Source: Adiantum capillus-veneris
Lineage: Eukaryota; Streptophyta; Polypodiopsida; Polypodiales; Pteridaceae
DNA: 64,000 nucleotides
Assembly (NCBI GenBank): GCA_014529385.2
Contig: CM043955.1
Coordinates: 144,679,140 to 144,743,139, forward strand
Reading direction: 5' to 3'
Position numbers and translations under genes: made by a program. Below are positions 10,545 to 20,782 of this stretch, in pieces. The notes under the pieces were generated by a model. It saw nothing but the letters and a program-made list of their open reading frames with translations, was not told the DNA's origin and ran no database searches. Positions within the stretch are counted from its first letter, which is position 1. Each line of letters begins with the position of its first letter.

Positions 10545-10967
10545 TCAAGGCAATAGGATATTGTGGAGGTTGGGGGGAAACCCTAAGGCTAAACCCCTAT
10601 CCTCGTCGTCGAGATAAACAAAGTCATCATCCATGAGACCATATGTGCCATCCGTGTAGTCCTGTAAATTTTCTTCTTCATCATAGGTTCCCATGTTTAC
10701 TAAGAAGGTCACTAGACGCCTATAGTCGTCTTGGTCAAAAGGGTAGGCTTGTGCAATGGGAGAAATGCTCTCTACTAAGTATGGATCAGACGTGGTCAAG
10801 AGACGTATCAGCCATTCTAACTCCTCAAAATTCCTCTCACATGCTAGCGTACCTATCAAATCCCATTCACATGCAAGAACTGGAAAGACCATGTGAAATA
10901 TTTGTGAAAAGTAACGAGGGTACCTCTCACCAAAGGCAGGAGTGGATGATTCTAGCGTACTAGCCAT
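10545..10967 (-). CDS. E1 accessory ORF, acidic 140-residue protein of unknown function
   Basis: ATG at 10967, stop at 10545; the frame extends 12 codons further upstream but only from a TTG. The product starts MASTLESSTPAFGERYPRYF, has a hydrophobic middle (ACEWDLIGTLACERNFEELE) and a very acidic C-terminal part (MDDDFVYLDDEDRG). No signal peptide or clear domain. E3 carries the same ORF (28614-29036) with about 9 of 140 residues changed. It stays open in both copies although gag and pol around it are broken. It lies downstream of PR2 and an internal polypurine tract with a TATA-like box, so it may be made from its own transcript. Function is not known; do not read it as env. Confidence 0.6.
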   Translation of the reverse strand: MASTLESSTPAFGERYPRYFSQIFHMVFPVLACEWDLIGTLACERNFEELEWLIRLLTTSDPYLVESISPIAQAYPFDQDDYRRLVTFLVNMGTYDEEENLQDYTDGTYGLMDDDFVYLDDEDRGLALGFPPNLHNILLP

Positions 10968-11102
10968 ATCTGTACACGCAAATAGATGATTGTTAGAGTG
11001 CAAATATTACAAGGGTCGTGTTCTTGTGCATAATTTGTTTTTATGATTTGTGTTATGGCTCTTGCTCTTTTACTTTCTTATCTTGTTTTTGTGAGTATAA
11101 GG

Positions 11103-11206
11103 CTTTATATATACATTCCCTAAGATTGGAGATTAAGAGGTCAGGGAGAAAGGTTGAGAGGGAAGCAAGTGAATGATGGATGTCCACAAACACTCCCCCC
11201 TTCCTT
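11103..11206 (-). promoter_or_regulatory. E1 internal polypurine tract and TATA-like box upstream of the accessory ORF
   Basis: The minus strand has AAGGAAGGGGGGAG (11193-11206), sharing the 11-base core AGGAAGGGGGG with the terminal polypurine tract, directly followed by TG. About 90 bases on comes TATATATAAAG (11103-11113), and the accessory ATG follows 136 bases later. The same arrangement is present in E3; E4 keeps the tract but has a weaker TATA. A second plus-strand primer and an internal promoter are inferences. Confidence 0.45.
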
Positions 11207-11213
11207 GGGTAGA

Positions 11214-12361
11214 TCAGACCGTTTGAAATGATGTCGTCACCCTTTGAAACCAATTGTTCCAGTTGATAATAGATGAGGATTTTTGCCAGTAGTTTTCTAT
11301 TACCCTAGGTGCCCCGTCAAGTTGCAAGGGTGGTAAGGTACTCTCCCAGGATCGAACTTGAAGTGGTTCATCAGGTGATTTTTGAACATTGGGAGGTGTG
11401 GATTCTTTTGTAGCTTCATGAAGGTCCACTACTATAGATGGAGGCTGTGTAGAAGCTTTTACCTTTATGGATGTATTACATGAGGAGCTAGAAGCTTCAT
11501 GGAACTCCCCCCTTCTTGAGCTAGGTGGAATAAAAATGGTTTTGCCTTGGAGCCCAAACTAGCTCTGGACTAGGTGTGTAGCATTCTGTGATCTTTCCCT
11601 TACCACGGTCTGCCATTGGCTTTAGCGTTACACTGTTTGACTCATATGGGTTTGTTGTCGATAGGGAAGGACACATTTTACGTTTAGGTACCCAAATTTG
11701 CTCATTTCCATCATAGTAGCCTTGGGCTTCTAGTAGTTTTTTTGGAATCCATCGTGATTTGGTCTTGACTCTCCTAGGGCGCGCTCTTGGTTTTCCAGGG
11801 AAATTTTTTCTTGGAATGGATGGGAGGGTTGAGGTAGTTGGAAGTAAGGCCTTGGGGACCCATTGATATGTACTCTTAGGTCGTGCAGGTTGAGTACTTG
11901 CAATATTACTGCTTGCTGCAACTACAAGTGTTGAAGTGCTAGGTTCATGGGTAGCTGGCAAAGACGAGTTAACCACCTTGGCTTGTGAATGTTGGCTATC
12001 CTTCAACTTTGCTAGAGTTTGCAACATAGGTGACTTTGCTTGAATGATAGGGGTAAGAGTCGGTGGTCACGTCGTGACACTACTAGTATCCCAATCAATA
12101 GTGCATTTGGTTGCCAACATCCACGTGCGTCCTAGGTTTACGTTGCCTTCCATAGCTCCCGCGGGCATGACTAGAAACCTCTGCACTATGCTTCCATTGT
12201 CATAGACAACAGGGGTCTGAAGGACTCCAAGAATAGCAGTTTTCTTTTTATTAATGCCCTTGAATTGCATCGTACTCGGGGATAGGGTCGGTTTCCCTAA
12301 TTGACACCAAACTCCATAGGATCTAATAAGGCATTGTATAGTACTTTCCCATAGGGGCTAC
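11214..12361 (-). pseudogene. E1 PR2 (second protease-like domain) and W-x-P-K tail, broken
   Basis: This corresponds to the region of E3 at 29283-30483 and to residues 108-507 of the E4 ORF. The part after the active site is readable (12067-12270, with NLGRTWM), as is the tail (11521-12027 and 11214-11429, ending WFQRVTTSFQTV). The tail has the W-x-P-K motifs QWVPKALL, RWIPKKLLEAQGYY and IWVPKRK. Around 12320 a deletion of about 28 bases removes the D-T-G-A segment found in E3 and E4 and shifts the frame, so this PR2 cannot be active. Confidence 0.75.
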
Positions 12362-12398
12362 TTAGCTCAATTGGGTATCGTAGGGGTGGCTCAGATTC

Positions 12399-13671
12399 TC
12401 ATGAGTCATCATCTGTGTTCCTGAAAAATGCTTGTGTGATTCCCGGATTAGCCTCTCGTTGGCGTCTAAGACGTTGTTGTCGTTCTCGAGCCTCAACTCT
12501 TGCTTGGATTTTTTTAAGCTCTGCTTGTTCCTTGGCAGCCTTCTTTTGATGGATGGCTTGCAACTCTTCCTGGCTTAGAGGATCATAATATCCTTTGAAT
12601 TTACTCCCATTAAGGAATCCAATGGTTTCAACTCCATCTAGAGTCTCCACACGAATGGTACCTTGCGGGGTAATTTTACACACTCGATATGGTCCCTTAC
12701 CAGCGTATTTCAATTTCTTCTTTTCATTACGTACCCCGTACATAAGAACTTTATCACCAACCTTGATGTCTTTATCCTTTAAATGGCTATCAAACCACTT
12801 CTTTCTCCTATCCTTCTCCACTAGAGCATTTCGCACAGCTAATTGCCTCTCTTCATCTAGCCTTTCCAGGATATATAATCGCTCAACTAAGGGGTTACCA
12901 TCCCAACCTTCTTGAGAAGCTACTCGAAGATTAGGAATGACAAATTCCCATGGCATAACTGCTTCTTGGCCATACACCATCTTAAACGGTGTCCAATTAA
13001 TAGTAACTTTATACGCAGTACGATAAGCCTATAAAGCCGATGTAAGCTTTAGGTCCCAATCAGTGCAATGAGCCTCAACTGTCTTTGTCAAAATGGAGAT
13101 GAGAGTTTTGTTGGTACTCTCAGCTTGGCCATTTACTTGGGGATAATAGGGTGTAGACTTGTGGTGAGATATCATAAAGTTTTATGTGAGTTCTTTTATT
13201 ACTTCATTTATAAAATGAGTTCCATTGTCACTCACAAGTTCAAAGGGGCATCCAAAACGTGTGATAATGTTCTCAAAGAGGAACTTAGCTGTTGTTTCTG
13301 CATCTGCCTTTCGTGTTGCTTTTGCTTCAGTCTATTTGGTTACATAGTCGGTAGCCACAATGATATATCGTGATTGCGTGTTACGTGCAGTCGGACTAAT
13401 CGGTCCTACAAAGTCTAAGTCCCACTTTTCAAATGGTTGGGTTACCTTGATGGGATGTAGAGGCATCCTATCACTTCTTTGTGGCTTCTTGAAGCGTTGG
13501 CATTCATCACATCCCTTTTGCAAAAAGTGATGCATCCTTAAACAGAGTGGGCCACCAATAGCCTGACTGTAAGATCTTTCGGGCAGTCAACTTTCCTGAA
13601 AAGTGACCACCGGCTACGCCCATGTGTGCCTGTTGTAGAATATATAAATACTCATCCTCGCGGGCACAGCG
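12399..13671 (-). pseudogene. E1 integrase, broken
   Basis: Pieces of a retroviral-type integrase: the zinc-site end and first catalytic region at 13332-13535 (GCDECQR, WDLDFVGP), the core at 12981-13331, and the C-terminal domain at 12399-12980 (VYGQEAVMPWEF, then KGPYRVCKITPQG). Stops include TGA near 13672 and TAG at 13332-13334, where E3 has tryptophan. The polyprotein frame changes between the RT and the integrase pieces. E3 holds the better copy. Confidence 0.85.
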
Positions 13672-15735
13672 TCAAAGAACATCATCTTTTCCTCTCTTAT
13701 AGAGAGTTCCAGCCAGTGAGCAATAGGGTTCGCATTCCTTGATTAACTTTCGAGCTATATCTTTTCGCAGTTCTTTCGGTGGAAAACCATTAACTAAGAA
13801 GTTAACAATCTTTTCACTCCATTCAGGCATTGTCTCAACAATGAACAAAGGAGTATCAAGCAATTCATCATCAACCCCCTTAGGAGCTTCGCCATTAGGG
13901 ATACGAGATAAATGATCCGCCATGACATGTTTCCTCCCAGGCCTCACAACAACGGTGAAGTCAAACTCAAGAAGAATTAACAACCATCGTGTAATTCGAC
14001 CTGTGGAACACGGCTTGTTTACCAAATATAGCAATGCTTGATGATCAACATAAAACACAAACTTGGTAGCAACAAGGTAATAGCAAAATTTCTTTACTGC
14101 GTAAATCATAGCTAGACGTTCGCGCTCTGTAGTAGTGTATTTCATCTCGGCATCATTTAATTGGTGACTTGCAAAGCTAATAGGGTAGTCCAATTTATGT
14201 TCTCCTGGTTGAGTTAGAACACACCCAATAGCAAAATTTGATGCATCAATATGCACATGAAAAGGTACATTCCAATCAGGTGTTCGCAGGATTGGAGCAC
14301 TTGTTAGGGCCTTCTTTAATAACTCATAAGATTGATGACATTCTTCCGTCCAGTGAAACTCGATAAGAAGCTTGCACAATGGACGCGCTATCTTGGCAAA
14401 GTTTAAAATAAACCTTCGATAATAACCAACATGGCCCATAAATCTTTGAACTCCTTTATAGTTCGTAGGTGGTGGCAAATCGGCAATGGCTTTAATCTTA
14501 CACTCATATGTGGATATCCCATTCTTGGACACTATATGCCCTAGAATGACTCCATGCTTAACCCAAAATTGGCATTTGAAAGGGTTCAATGAGATGCGAT
14601 AAAATCTGCACCTTTCAAATATTTTTCGTAGATATAACAAATGCTTCTCCCAAGAAGAATAAACACAAAGGTCGTCTAGGAAAGCTTCACAAAACTCCCT
14701 TAGAAATTCTTTAAACACGGTGTTTATTAATCGTTGGAATGTAGCCGGGGCATTTGTTAAGCCAAAAGCCATAACACGAAATGCAAACACTCCAAACTCT
14801 GTGATAAAAGCAGTTTTAGCTTGGTCCTCTAATGCAATTGTGATTTGATTGTAATCAGAGTACCCATCTAAAAAGCTATAAGCTTCCTTGCCCGCAACTC
14901 TTTCAAGCACATGTTCTGAATATGGCAAGGGATAATGATCTCTCCTAGTAGCTGCATTAACTTTCTTGAGGTCCACGCACACTCTTAGTTTCCCATTCTT
15001 TTTTGGCACAATGACTATTGGAGAAACCCATTCTGAGTGCTCAATAGGGTATATGAATCCACATTGGATAAGTTTTTCAATCTCCGCTTGTTCAATTTTG
15101 GCGTACTTAGGATTCATTGGATATGGTCGTTGCTGGACGGATTTAGCAGTGTTGATCATGGGAATTGTATGTTGCACCACAGAAGGTGGAACGCCCTTCA
15201 TGTCATGATATGTCCAAGCAAAGATATCCTTGTATTCCTTGAGGAGCTCCTTAAGTACAGCCTCTTCAGTTTCAGTAAAGTCTTGAGCAATAAAGACTGG
15301 TTTAGACTCCTCACCTGGTTCTGCTAATTCTATCTCTTTAACTACTGCTGGACCATCATAGACTCCACTGCTTCCATTGGTAGGTATTCGTTGGGCTTTG
15401 GCATACACAACCTTTCGCTCCCCCGTGGTATAAGATTTAAAATGTTCAGGAGCCGTATGTAAGTCAGCAGGCTCTTGTCCTGACGGAGACCTTTCTTTTA
15501 GTTCTGCCTCCTTTTGTTGTTGTGCTAACTCTCGGTTTTGATGTCTTCTTATAGTTTGACTCAATTTTGGCTCTGTAACCTCCAATTGAGCGAGGTCAAT
15601 GGGTCGCGGGCTGCACCACATGACACTCTGGAGATGTTCACCCCAATTGTCTACTAGCTTTCGATGAGCATCACATGCCCCTAGATAGCTAAGCCATTCT
15701 ACAGTAGATCTTTCCTTGTTTATCCTAGCTCTCAC
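13672..15735 (-). CDS. E1 reverse transcriptase and RNase H segment of pol
   Basis: 687 open codons in the same frame as the zinc-knuckle and protease pieces upstream. RT motifs: KKNGKLRVCVDLKKVNAATR, AFGLTNAPATFQRL, and FLDD in place of YVDD. The Ty3-type RNase H has HIDASNFAIG, TTERE and YVDHQAL, so its catalytic residues are present, unlike E3, which has lost one Asp. The segment stops at a TGA just before the integrase zinc site. About 85% of residues match E3 by eye. Confidence 0.9.
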   Translation of the reverse strand: MRARINKERSTVEWLSYLGACDAHRKLVDNWGEHLQSVMWCSPRPIDLAQLEVTEPKLSQTIRRHQNRELAQQQKEAELKERSPSGQEPADLHTAPEHFKSYTTGERKVVYAKAQRIPTNGSSGVYDGPAVVKEIELAEPGEESKPVFIAQDFTETEEAVLKELLKEYKDIFAWTYHDMKGVPPSVVQHTIPMINTAKSVQQRPYPMNPKYAKIEQAEIEKLIQCGFIYPIEHSEWVSPIVIVPKKNGKLRVCVDLKKVNAATRRDHYPLPYSEHVLERVAGKEAYSFLDGYSDYNQITIALEDQAKTAFITEFGVFAFRVMAFGLTNAPATFQRLINTVFKEFLREFCEAFLDDLCVYSSWEKHLLYLRKIFERCRFYRISLNPFKCQFWVKHGVILGHIVSKNGISTYECKIKAIADLPPPTNYKGVQRFMGHVGYYRRFILNFAKIARPLCKLLIEFHWTEECHQSYELLKKALTSAPILRTPDWNVPFHVHIDASNFAIGCVLTQPGEHKLDYPISFASHQLNDAEMKYTTTERERLAMIYAVKKFCYYLVATKFVFYVDHQALLYLVNKPCSTGRITRWLLILLEFDFTVVVRPGRKHVMADHLSRIPNGEAPKGVDDELLDTPLFIVETMPEWSEKIVNFLVNGFPPKELRKDIARKLIKECEPYCSLAGTLYKRGKDDVL

Positions 15736-15828
15736 ATTTGCTCGATATCGTCGTCTCTTATATGACCTTTGTTTCTTGTTAAGGTTTTGATTTTGGTAAA
15801 TGTTTGAACTCGACTCGCCTGATAGGTC

Positions 15829-17301
15829 TTAGCTTGTATCTTCTTCACTCTCATATAAATTACCATAGATGGTCATACTAGGCCTTGAGTGTTCAATTTC
15901 TATACTTGGTTCACTCGATGTCTCCTCAGGTTCTGAATCCTTTTCTCCCTGAGATTCCGTTTCTGATGTGTATTGGCCTGAAGCCTTTGAGGAATCATTG
16001 GTTTCACTCTCAGGTAGGTGTGCCTCTTTCTTATCATCGGATGTTACATGCGCTACACCTAACATGTTTACTGGTGCAATGTGTGGTATCTCTTCCCCAT
16101 ATGGTGTTACCCAGGTTGTTCCTCTAGCTCCCCATGTATCTATAGTTGCCGCTAGGTGCACCCAATCGACATTGTCTGACTCAGCCATTCCGGGTAGGAT
16201 ATCCATATAAGAAGAGTTCTCCCCAATATCCGTGTCTTCGTTACACGTGTAACAATACTGTAATGGAGCTGAGTGAATTGTTGTGTCTGATCGATTATCA
16301 ATGATGAATTTATTTCCTAGAGGCTGCGTTCGACCACTTAAAAGATCAACTCGAATGACAGAGTCTTGGAACTGTAAGTAGACGTGGTTTTTGGACCAGT
16401 CATGCACCATTTTTGCTTCCCTCATGAATGGACGCCCTAAGATCATCTCAAATGACATAGGATGCTTGGAAAAATCCATAACAATGAAAGTCTGCCTTAC
16501 CTTGTGTCCCAAGACCTTGATTCTGAGATCCTTTAGCATTCCAATAGGCGTAACAATAGATCCATTAGCCATTTTTACCACTACGCTTGTGGCTTCAAGG
16601 TGAGGTCGCCCCATAGACTCCCAACAACTCTTTGTCACCATGCTGACTCCCGCACCACCGTCAAGGACCCCCTTTATAGTTAATCCTTTAGTAGTGATTG
16701 GTAGAGTAGCATTAGATTCATCACCTTCAAAGTATTGCCCCAACTTTTTAACGGGTACTTCAATTACAGATTCATGTCCCGCTAGGTCAGATGGTGGTGC
16801 TAAATGTTCCTCATGATTCATTACCGAGTCAGGTTTGTTCATATGTGCAAACTTTGGTAATCCGGCCTGTAATTCTCCATTGAGGAAGGCTCGAAGAGCC
16901 GAGACTAGCTCGGGGTCTTTATATAGTTTGGACATGATGGTGGTTCTAACTTCTGAAGACATGAAATCCATCAATTTGGCAACATTTAATGGCATCTTGT
17001 GGGACGTAGGACCCTGACAAGAGAATGGTGAAGATGGGATCTCCACTTCCTCAAGGGGGTTGGGCATTCCCTCACCAAACATTCTCTCTAGTAGGAAAGG
17101 TGTGTGTCCACTTTCAGATGTCCTACCCTCACTCTCTTCCCGAATGATACTGGGTATAGCTAACGGCATGTAGTTCTTGTGAGGTTGAACTTGTGTGGGA
17201 AACACTGTGTCGGACATCTGGATATGTTTGGGTTCAGGTTCTAATGTTCGTTGAGTTTCTTCCACCAAACCCCTCCGTTGTTGGACTCGTTCAATTTCCA
17301 C
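15829..17301 (-). CDS. E1 first protease-like domain (D-G-G) and acidic linker
   Basis: 490 open codons. The retropepsin-like part reads LTIKGVLDGGAGVSMVTK, then MILGRPFMREAKMVHDW, so the catalytic triplet is D-G-G rather than D-S/T-G. The same substitution occurs in E3 and in other plant gypsy proteases known to me, so it is a lineage feature, not a random hit. A serine/glutamate-rich linker follows toward RT. A stop at about 15829 (TAG) separates it from the RT piece in the same frame. Confidence 0.8.
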   Translation of the reverse strand: MEIERVQQRRGLVEETQRTLEPEPKHIQMSDTVFPTQVQPHKNYMPLAIPSIIREESEGRTSESGHTPFLLERMFGEGMPNPLEEVEIPSSPFSCQGPTSHKMPLNVAKLMDFMSSEVRTTIMSKLYKDPELVSALRAFLNGELQAGLPKFAHMNKPDSVMNHEEHLAPPSDLAGHESVIEVPVKKLGQYFEGDESNATLPITTKGLTIKGVLDGGAGVSMVTKSCWESMGRPHLEATSVVVKMANGSIVTPIGMLKDLRIKVLGHKVRQTFIVMDFSKHPMSFEMILGRPFMREAKMVHDWSKNHVYLQFQDSVIRVDLLSGRTQPLGNKFIIDNRSDTTIHSAPLQYCYTCNEDTDIGENSSYMDILPGMAESDNVDWVHLAATIDTWGARGTTWVTPYGEEIPHIAPVNMLGVAHVTSDDKKEAHLPESETNDSSKASGQYTSETESQGEKDSEPEETSSEPSIEIEHSRPSMTIYGNLYESEEDTS

Positions 17302-18672
17302 TATTGGGTTTGGATAGGTTCCAATCTTTCTCTTGCAATCCTCATTTTTTGTCTCTCGTGGCTTATCTTGGGGGTTCGCAACTGGGTGGTTTAACTTTGA
17401 ATACTCTTTTGGTGTTCGTCATAGTTCCCTCTCGTGATCCTCCTCATTGGCTTTTTCCTTTGTAGTAACAGTTTTGGTCTCCATGGTCTCTATCGAATCT
17501 AAGTCATCCTCAAGGTCATTCATATACACGGGATCCTCTCCTGTCCCTATGTTAGTCTTTGAACTAGGTTTTGAGCTACAAGCATTAAGGGATTTCTTTC
17601 TTCGTGTTTTATTCTTTCTCGCTTGACCAATGGATGCAGCATCTCTCTCTTCGAGGATGTAATTTTGCTTTTGGAGCATCGACCGTGTGAGTGCATTCAC
17701 TGGTGCTATGTTTATAGTTGGTGGTGTCCCATCAACAATCTCTATTATGTTCAATGGTGTGATTTTCGGTGCGTTTGGATTGTTAGGACACTGTGCGATC
17801 AAATGATCTATGCCACAACGATTACAAGTGAGTATTCGCATTGCCAATGCACTCCCTTGACTTGTTTGCATTAGTGCAGCATTCTTTTGCATTCTAATGG
17901 GGCACTCAGCTACTCGATGTGGTCCACCACATTCGTAGCACTGAAGAGGTGGTCTCCTGGCAAAACTATTAATGTTTTGGCCTCCTACTGCTAGCGCAGT
18001 ACCTTGATATACCAGTTTGATTTATCCCCAATGGTCTTCCATATAGTACATGGGACACTCCTCAAGCATGTCGACTCCATAGGTGATAATAGAGTCTATG
18101 TCCTCTTCGCAATCTACATAAGGAATAGATGACTCGCAACCTATTTGGTTCATAGGTGTAACTCTTGGATGAGGGGGTTGCGGTCCTAGCACTGGAGGTG
18201 GAAACGGTGTGGTTTGGACCACATTTTGGGTTCTAGGGACCATGTGCTGTAATGGCAACTGTTGCTCCATGGGTGGGGTAGGCATCAATGCAAGAACTCG
18301 AGGTGAGTCTGCCCAAGCTATAGGCGGTCTATTTTCCATGATGCGTTTAAGCATTAGGCAATCCTTCGCTTGATGGCCATACCTACCACACGCGTTACAA
18401 GTCCCGTTAAACTTTACTCTGAAAGTAGGGCATTCACTCGTAGTATGTGGGCCCAAGCAAATTGAGCACCATTGTTGCTCCCTTCTTGGATACATATGAG
18501 TGTTTTGTGGAGCACGATTACCCCTAAGGCTTTCCTGGATGGCCTTGGTGAGATCTGCCAAAGTCATCTCAGATATCGTTTGCTCTTTCACGATTGGCTT
18601 TCTCTTCATTGGCTCATGCCTTGACGCTTGCGAGCTACTAGACTTCGGCTCGGCACACTCTTTCTCCTGCAA
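17302..18672 (-). CDS. E1 zinc-knuckle segment of ORF2, with stops
   Basis: Read in two main pieces (18672-18022 and 17892-17419). It holds four zinc-knuckle units: CSICLGPHTTSEC, CNACGRYGHQAKDC, CYECGGPHRVAEC and CNRCGIDHLIAQC. Three have three residues between the second Cys and the His instead of four. The frame is +1 relative to gag and overlaps it by about 32 bases at 18641-18672. It presumably forms the start of the pol polyprotein and binds the element's RNA. Two stops interrupt it. Confidence 0.75.
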
Positions 18673-20782
18673 TCATTAAATTATCCTCCAATTGGATTGC
18701 ATTCATGGTGACTGCTTCCCAAGTAGTGATACCTTTGATGACTAGGCCATTATATATACTTTTATGTCGTAGTCCCCTAATGAATCTATCAAGAAATTGG
18801 TTGTTGTTGAATCGCTCGTTTGGATTACATCGAGAATTCAAATTCTTTAGGCGACTAATGAAGTCTCTCACGGATTCACCTTCTTCTCGTTGGGCTTTCT
18901 GGAGCTGAGAGGCTACACCCCAAAGTACTCCCTCTCGTATGTGCTCTTTCAAGAACAGTCTCCTAAGAGTAGAGTAGATCGTTTTCTCTTCTACTCTTAA
19001 GGTTCTATACCAATCTCCAGCCTTTCCGCTTAGGGTCAAACTCAAAGCCTTACACTTATGTAGCTCATTGTGCTCTTCCAAGGAATCGCACCCATGTTCA
19101 AAGACTTCCATATGCTTTCTAGCATCTCCGTCTCCACTGAATTTCTGTATGAGCTTAGCTACTTGAAGTGCCTTGCTCCTAGGCTCTCTATCAGGTGCAC
19201 TACGCATGTTTTCCGCAATAGAGCGACCGATAGTTTGAGCAAATGCTGCCAAATCTCCTATTTGAGCAGGTATAATGGGTGTATGTGCTCTTGGAACCAC
19301 ATGTGAGATGGGAGTTGGCATTGGCCTTGGCATACGCGCGGCTCTTGGGTCCCATATTTCGTATGGTGGTGTACCAGACAGTGGTCCAAAGTTTACAGGC
19401 GTGGCCCTAGGCATAGGGGGTGCCTGATATGGCATGTTATTATTAAATGGCATGGCTCCACTTGTATAAGAGCTTGGATAATTCCATTGTGGATTGTAAG
19501 CTCTTGGAATAATCGGAGGTGTAGGAGCTACATGAGGCTGAGGTACGACTGGTGCACATGATTGATACATACATGTAGGTACAGTTGGGGGCACTGTGCT
19601 ACTAGGCATCGACGCAGTGTTAACAAATGAACTCCATGGTGTACTTCTTGTCATGCTCACCACTGGGATATGCATGGTAGCCGTAGTGTCATTAAGAGAA
19701 AGATGAGCTAGATCTGGGAAGGTAAAGCTGCCACTTGTGGGCTCAGATTGTACTGAGGCTCCTGGCAAAACAACATATGGAGGATCAATGGGGCTCACTG
19801 AGGGAGTCTCCATTTGTGATAGGGTTGGTTGGTTGGCCTTTCCCGTATCCAAGAATCTCATTAGGCCTGTTGAAGGCATGTTGATCCCTGTGTTCTGTCT
19901 TTCTAACTCGACAATCCTATGGAGGACATCACAGACTTTCTGTTGTTGCTCATCTATGCTAGTAGCACCCGATGTGGATTGTAGAACATCTAACCAACCC
20001 ACATGATAGGTGTGTCCTGTGTACCGATCAGTTAAAGCTTCTGCTTGTAGGTCATACTCCCAATTTTCGCTTAGGAATATCCCATCTAGGCCTGGCGTGC
20101 TGGAGGTTTCCCTCGAAGTGGAAGCATTATTGCTCCCCATCGCTTGCCCCTCCATGACTGCTACCTTGGGAGCACTCGGTTGCTCGGCTGGCATGATTGT
20201 TGTCATAGGAGCCTTTGCTTTCAGGGCTCGACTTTGTTCTAGCCTTCGTAGGTTCTCAATTTCCCTCTCCGTTGTTGCTTGCATATAGCGTTCGATCTCT
20301 TGTACTTCGGCAAGACTCCTACCATCGGGTAGTAAAACCTAAGAGGGAGATAGTCCTAAAGGATCAGGAGGTGCAGTGGATGGAACATTCACATGCACAC
20401 TCTCAAGAAGCATAGGGTCTATTTTAGGCATGAATGACGAATTTACTTCCCCACTCCCTTCATTTATTTCATTAACCGCATGTTCGGAGCGAGTAGCTCT
20501 ACTAAGGGTCTCTTTTAAGCGGCTAAACACGCCGGACCCGGGCCGTGGGCCCATGGCATGCATGTCTTGACTTGATCTATCAGGGTTTGGTGTAGGATAA
20601 CCCTCCATGACTTCTTAGTCAGAGGAAGAATCACTAGACGCGATATGAGGATCTTGGGTCGCGCTACCTTGAGTCCCGGCCGAAGGTCCAGAACCTAGGG
20701 TGGAGGAATAATGGGTGCCCGCGTAAATGGAGGCACTACCAATATGCTCGTTCTCTAACACTCGTCCAGAGTGTAGGTTCAT
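18638..20782 (-). pseudogene. E1 gag with two premature stops
   Basis: The start is ATG at 20782 (MNLHSGRVLENEHIGSAS), matched by E2, E3 and E4. The N-terminal half is low-complexity and proline/serine-rich. The capsid-like core near the end has DLAAFAQTIGRSIAENMR, AGDWYRTLRVEEKTIYSTLR and VRDFISRLKNLNSRC, as in plant retrotransposon gag. Stops at about 20615-20617 and 20339-20341 break the first third; the last 548 codons (20284-18638) are open. It contains no zinc knuckle; these are in the next ORF. Confidence 0.85.

Noticed and set aside
10968-11003. Twelve extra N-terminal residues of the accessory ORF
   Set aside because: They depend on a TTG start; the ATG at 10967 matches E3.
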